This document shows, piece after piece, positions 59,173-64,000 of a stretch of 64,000 nucleotides of DNA. Below the pieces are notes generated by a model, which was given only the letters and a program-made list of their open reading frames with translations, ran no database searches and was not told the DNA's origin. The DNA is from Megaustenia siamemsis (taxonomy: Eukaryota; Mollusca; Gastropoda; Stylommatophora; Ariophantidae): assembly GCA_032433765.1 (NCBI GenBank), contig JAVIAB010000092.1, positions 36,321,316 to 36,385,315 on the forward strand, read 5' to 3'. Both the position numbers and the translations under genes were made by a program. The first letter of the stretch is position 1. Each line of letters begins with the position of its first letter.

Positions 59173-60003
59173 ACTAGTTTAGCTTTAGACCTTTACCGGT
59201 TACTTACGATGACACCATACTGTCTGTTATAACCAAGAAGATAAAACTTATATCTTTCTATTTGTATAATCTCCTGAGTATAGAAAATAAAGTTATAATA
59301 AACAGAATTATGATACCATCTATCTTTCTCATTATATGTACAGTTTCAGTGGGTTTGTACATAATAGTAAAAAGGAAAAATGAATAATATTACTTCTAAT
59401 TTTACTGTATATGCTCAGACGATTATAAAGTGTGAGGGAGGATAGAGAAAGAAAGAGAGAGAGAGAGATGAGTTTCCTTGGATGTGATCGTTAGCTCGCT
59501 GTCATTGTACGTAACCTCCAGTAAACTTTTTTGTAACATATATCATAATGCACAGGCATTATAAAGTAATATATATATATATAGACAAACATTAAGCAAC
59601 CGTAGTTCATATGCAGGTATATATGAAGAAGTAATTAACATATGTTCATTGAATCAATTCCACTGCTGTCTAAAATTCCCTATATCTACACCACACATAT
59701 CACAGCTACCCAAAGTGCATTGGCGCTGACAAATTCTGATGACAAGGTCGAATGCCATAAGCCCTAATCGGCCACACAGGCAACGATTCCAAACGATCTC
59801 CATCGAAAAACGAGTGCAATCACTAAAGGCATTTACAGAAATAGTAACTGACACTAACATTTGTAAATGGTAACCCTAGATTTTCTGGGTAAGTTAGGCA
59901 GTCTGGATATGGGAGCAAACATATCAGCCACTATTAAGAAAGTGCTTTCTGTTAGTCAAAATGTGTTTCTATTGGTCACTGGCTCAGTAACTAAACAGCG
60001 ATG
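59173..60003. other. No gene; short GA and AT tracts
   Basis: (GA)n at 59450-59469 and (AT)n at 59567-59583. The rest is anonymous. Confidence 0.45.
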
Positions 60004-60246
60004 TAAAAAAAATAAAGTAACCAGTCACGCCAAGTTGTGGCGTATAGGGAATATGGTGTTAAAGACCATAAATTTACAGACCTTCGGCACAGATTTTTGG
60101 GGTAATGTGGTCGGTATTACGCCCGTGCCGCTTTACTTTCCCAGAAAAAAAAGCCGGTACCCATTAAAGGCTGGGTGAACCCGGAAGCCGTCGATTGGTT
60201 CGAACCCTACCTCTTGTCCTTTGTAGTCCGGTTCACTAACCACTGA
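60004..60246 (-). mobile_element. tRNA-derived SINE, copy 5, with 11-bp TSD
   Basis: On the minus strand: cagtggttagtgaaccggac (A-box part), gggttcgaacc (B box), the shared body with cgcc...ggcgtgac, and a T-rich tail. Direct repeats aaacagcgatg at 59993-60003 and 60248-60258 flank it. The first few bases of the A box (tagct) are replaced by T's. Confidence 0.92.
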
Positions 60247-60384
60247 AAAACAGCGATGGAACAATGTAATTTAAATTGTAAAAGTGTCTACAACTATTAA
60301 AAAACCATGTCGCATAACAATACCATTACACTTATATATATATATGTAATGTATATATAAATGTATAAAACATAATTAGTACTA

Positions 60385-61937
60385 GCCTTCGTCAGTCATA
60401 GTTGACTATGGACTTTGTTAGCGTCCCTAGAAATGTTATTTTTTCTTTTCTTTCGCCGTGTCTTCTCTTTTTTTATGAATCTGTCTGCTTCTTGTTTGGG
60501 TTGGAGCTTTAGAGTGTGTTTTCAAAGATTGCGGTCTGCAGCTATTTCTTCCCAGTCTACAGGATTTATATTCTTCATGTCTTCATGTCACGTTTAAACA
60601 CGTCTACAAATCACATGTTTGGGCGCCTCCTAGTCTTTTGCCATCTGCTAGTTGTCCATATCTTTTGGTATGCGGCTATCTTTTATACGGTGTACATGGC
60701 CAAGCCAGCGTAACCCACGTTGTTTGAGTAGCGTGTAGATAGATGTTCCGGGAGGTCTGTGCGAATCATGACCGCCATGTTTGTCACTTTATCCTTCCAG
60801 GTGATACCAAGAATACTGCGCAGACATCGCATATGGAATGCATTTTGCCTTCTCATCTGCATTGCAAAAGTTGTCCAAGATTCGCTGCCATACAGGAGTA
60901 TATTAATGATGCAGACATTGTAAACTGCGGCCTTTGTTTTAATTGTCAGTTTGTTGTTTTACCAAACACGCCTAGAAAGACGGGCGTAAGTGGTAGAGCT
61001 TTACCCAGGCGAGTGTTAATTCATGTATCTAATGATAATTTGTCGTTGATGATGGACCCCAGGTAGCTACACTGCTGCACGACATCACGTATGTAGTTGT
61101 CGATAAAGATTGCAGGTGTTGCTTCAACGTCCTGACCGAGTACGTTAGTTTTTTTTGCAAACTTATTGTTAGACCGAAGTCTCTGCCGGCATGTGAAAAG
61201 CGATGTACCATGCTCCATGCTCTGGAGTTCTTCCTGACTTTGCATGACAAGTGCAGCGTCGTCAGCAAATAGCAGATCTCTAATAGTGACAACATCTGAT
61301 TTTAGACTTTGCCCTTAGTCTTGCAAGATTTAACCGTTGTTAAGTTTGAAGATAGACTCCTTCATTCGCATGTGAGAATGTATGTTTTAATAGAACAGCG
61401 AATAAGATTTCAAATAGTGTCAGAGCAAGAACGCATTCCTGTTTGTTACCGCTGTGTATGTTGAAGAGTTGACATGTGCTTCCGTCGTATTGAATGATGC
61501 CCTTTTTATTCTCATGAAACGATTTGACTAGCGTCAGCACAGTATGTGGGCAGCTTATTTTAGATAATATTTTGAAAAGACCGTCCTTCTGAATAAGTCA
61601 AAGGCCTTTGTAAAGTCGGTAAAGACGTTGAAGAGAGACTTTTTCAGCATTCTAGATTTTTCTTGAAGCAGGCGTAAAGAGAAAATCATGTCTGTAGTTG
61701 ATCTTCCGGATCTATAGCTGCATTGCGAAGCTGGAGTGTCCTCTCCAGGGGCGAGTTTAGACAGAAAAAGAAAGAGACAAGTTGTTGTCCATGCAACATG
61801 TTTCTTCTCTCCACGCAGCCGAGTGATCCAAAGGTCTAGCAGGGCAAGAACAGTTTGGCGCCAACTGCGTCGGAGGAGTTGCCAGAGCAATGTTGAAATC
61901 ACCAAACTGCCTTAGGGACTCCGTCTCCCGATTTTTC
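60385..61937 (-). mobile_element. LINE-I: 1.5-kb reverse-transcriptase fragment
   Basis: Read on the minus strand, successive frames give SQCSYRSGRSTTDMIFSLRL, FTDFTKAFDLF (RT motif with D), VKSFHENKKGIIQYDGSTC, then LLFADDAALVM. The catalytic FADD box is at 61258-61269. The order continues RLRSNNKFAKKTNVLGQDVEA, SYLGSIINDKLSLDT, ILLYGSESWTTFA, HMRCLRSILGITWKDKVTN and, decayed, a basic tail ending near 60385. This is the longest RT in the window, covering most of the palm and thumb. Numerous stops and frameshifts inactivate it. Confidence 0.9.
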
Positions 61938-61950
61938 CTTAGGGTTTACT

Positions 61951-62148
61951 CATCATCATCATTGGGTGCCTTCTCCGCATCGAAGGTTGGCTACCATGGA
62001 GCGCCATTCCACTCTGTCTCTAGCTTTGATGGTGCAGATTGTCATAGGCTGACTTGTCCATCTTTTGATTTTACTCGTCCATGTTAGTCTTGGTCTGCCT
62101 CTGCCTCTTTTACCTTGTATTTTCCCCTCTAATATTACTTTTATTAGA
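61951..62148 (-). mobile_element. LINE-B 198-bp 3' end with 13-bp TSD
   Basis: Perfect cttagggtttact at 61938-61950 and 62149-62161 flank the LINE-B tail (plus strand catcatcatcattgggtgcc, aaggttggctaccatggagc). It sits within LINE-I-associated DNA. Confidence 0.94.
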
Positions 62149-62161
62149 CTTAGGGTTTACT

Positions 62162-62340
62162 ACTGAAGTCTATTCCGTGAACGGGCACCCGCCAGACAGC
62201 TGGGGTTTATAATCGGAGTTGACCTTCTCCTAGATGCGTTGACATTTTTAAGCTAACGGGTCGCATCGACCTGTGGAGGATGTTAGGGCGCCTCCGACTC
62301 GCCGGTGAAATCGTCATAGGGCATGTGGGATATTTTATAG
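62162..62340 (-). mobile_element. Possible 5' part of LINE-I
   Basis: GC-richer DNA (minus strand ggcgagtcggaggcgcccta, acatcctccacaggtcgatg) abuts the LINE-B insertion and is contiguous with LINE-I once the insertion is removed. It may be the LINE-I 5' UTR joined to the RT by an internal deletion. No homology can be verified here. Confidence 0.4.
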
Positions 62341-62984
62341 AATTACCTATAACATAAATTATAATATATGTTATTAATTTGCTCTTTCATACATATATAC
62401 ATATATACATATGTACGTATGTACGGCCGTATGCTCAATGTTTATTTAGCACATATGTTAATGTAATATTATTGTCATGTGGCATGGTTTTAATAGTTTT
62501 AGACACTTTTAAAGTGTAGCTTATATTGTTCATTCGCTGTTTTAGTCACTGGCTCAGTGACTAAATAGAAACTAATTTTTAAGAACAGAAAATAATTTTT
62601 AATAGTGGGTGCTTAGAATGCTTAATTATTTCTACATATTCATATATGCATCTTCGTTATGATACACTGTATATGTTGTCTGATACCTATGTTTTTTGTT
62701 GTTTTTAAATTCAAAATATCTTGTCTCTATTTTTTTAATTTTGTATTTAGCATACCATCTGATCAGTGAGGAGAATGATCTTTAATTTTATACTTTTAAT
62801 TTATGTTTCCTTTCAAAGCTAACCTTTATATTTGTAAACACTAACACTAAATTGAACTTTGAATGTCTATCTCTCTTTTTGTCTCTCTCTTTCTCTCTCT
62901 GAGACCTTTAGTTAATTTGTCTTCAGTATCCTTACTCACTCATTACCTCTCTGTCTATCGCTTTTCCATTATATATTATTCCAT
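62341..62984. other. No gene; AT-rich with tacata low complexity
   Basis: A tacatatatacatatatacat tract at 62390-62430 and a tc-rich run near 62870-62900. Confidence 0.5.
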
Positions 62985-63960
62985 ATGTCCATTTTACTAA
63001 ACAGTCTCTCGCTTCTTCACACCCTTTCACAGCCTTCTTCCATCTCTGTCACCATCTCTTCATTTCTCTGTTTCACCTTCACAAATCTTCCTTGTATCTT
63101 CTTTGTTTCTCCCTCACTACATCTTCCTTGTATCTTCGTTGTTTCTCCATCACTACATCTTCCTTTTATCTTCTTTGTTTCTCCCTCACTACATCTTCCT
63201 TTTATCTTCTTTTTTCTCCCTCACTACATCTTCCTTTTATCTTCTTTGTTTCTCCCTCACTACATCTTCCTTGTATCTTCTTTGTTTCTCCCTCCTTACA
63301 TCTTCCTTGTATCTTCTTTGTTTCTACCTCACTACATCTTTCTTGTATCTTCTTTGTTTCTCCTCACTACATCTTTCTTGTATCTTCTTTGTTTCTCCCT
63401 CACTACATCTTCCTTTTATCTTCTTTGTTTCTCCCTCACTACATCTTCCTTTTATCTTCTTTGTTTCTCCCTCACTACATCTTCCTTGTATCTTCTTTGT
63501 TTCTCCCTCACTACATCTTCCTTGTATCTTCTTTGTTTCTCCCTCACTACATCTTCCTTGTATCTTCTTTGTTTCTCCCTCACTACATCTTCCTTGTATC
63601 TTCTTTGTTTCTCCCTCACTACACCTTCCTTTTATCTTCTTTATTTCTCTCCCTCACTACATCCTCCTTTTATTATCTGTGTTTCTCCCTCACTACATCT
63701 TCCTTATATCATCTTTGTTTCTCCCTCCACTACATTACCATTACATCTTCTCTGTTTCACCTTCACTACATATTCCTTATATCTTCTTTCATCCCCCCTC
63801 ACTATCTCTTCCTTATAGTTTCTTTGTACCTCTTTCTATACACCCACTTTGTTCAGATGTCTCTTTTAATCTACCTTGTTCCTCTCTCTATCAGCTCTCT
63901 TGTCTGCCTATATCTCTCTTTCTGTTTCCCACGCACACACATCCCATACCCACCATAGTC
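62985..63960. repeat. 36-bp pyrimidine-rich minisatellite
   Basis: The unit is ctacatcttccttgtatctt plus ctttgtttctccctca. It is clean from about 63095 to 63640 and degenerate on both sides. All three plus frames remain open because the period is a multiple of three (FVSPSLHLPCIF repeats), so the three 277-295-aa open frames are not credible genes. Confidence 0.95.
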
Positions 63961-64000
63961 CACCTCTCTGTTGCTACACTTTCCGTTTAATATTACTCTC

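Noticed and set aside
62985..63990. Three 277-295-aa membrane-like proteins
   Set aside because: All three plus frames are open at once over a 36-bp pyrimidine-rich array. Hydrophobic F/L/S content follows from CTT/TTC composition.

Overview
The window looks like a stretch of a repeat-rich animal nuclear genome. It is AT-rich, has no operons or compact genes, and is full of 5'-truncated LINEs, tRNA-derived SINEs, Tc1/mariner- and pogo-type DNA transposon remains, and more than a dozen minisatellite arrays. The LINE reverse-transcriptase and RNase H tails resemble those common in lophotrochozoans, so a mollusc (perhaps a gastropod) is my best guess. That assignment is inference. I found no convincing host gene, canonical tRNA, rRNA, CRISPR array or bacterial feature. 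The long open frames are either transposon remnants or minisatellites whose periods happen to stay open. LINE family letters A-J below are my own working labels.

Layout. 0-4.3 kb: quiet sequence, a LINE-K tail, a 1.2-kb composite minisatellite, and a complete SINE with a 14-bp target-site duplication (TSD). 6-10 kb: LINE-F and LINE-A remnants, a (CTCA)n tract, and an old 25-bp minisatellite (7.56-9.99 kb) interrupted by LINE-A and by a tRNA-like insert. 10.2-11 kb: a 52-bp minisatellite split by LINE-B with a 10-bp TSD. 12.4-13.0 kb: the RNase H and C-terminal end of LINE-D. 13.6-17.7 kb: minisatellites, GT-rich DNA, and a SINE sitting at the edge of a 29-bp array. 18.2-18.6 kb: a SINE inside a LINE-C-like remnant. 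20.0-23.3 kb: a 16-bp array, then a Tc1/mariner-superfamily element with TA TSD and an almost intact transposase. 24-32.2 kb: a 59-bp array, a perfect 38-bp-arm fold-back with a hammerhead-like core, and a 6.6-kb minisatellite with higher-order organisation.

32.5-45 kb: small arrays, nested LINE-J/LINE-K, a 1.14-kb long-TIR transposon derivative keeping only the transposase N-terminus, a 72-bp array made from the tail of a resident LINE-D copy, and LINE-E with a 22-bp TSD. 45-64 kb: dispersed fragments, a second fold-back, a decayed pogo/Tigger-like element, LINE-G, a SINE fragment, LINE-A and LINE-B copies with TSDs, another SINE, a 1.5-kb LINE-I fragment interrupted by LINE-B, and a terminal 36-bp pyrimidine-rich minisatellite.

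The elements act as a nested community and not as a pathway. LINEs supply the machinery that could mobilise SINEs, several insertions lie inside minisatellites, and in one case a retrotransposon tail itself became the seed of a tandem array.
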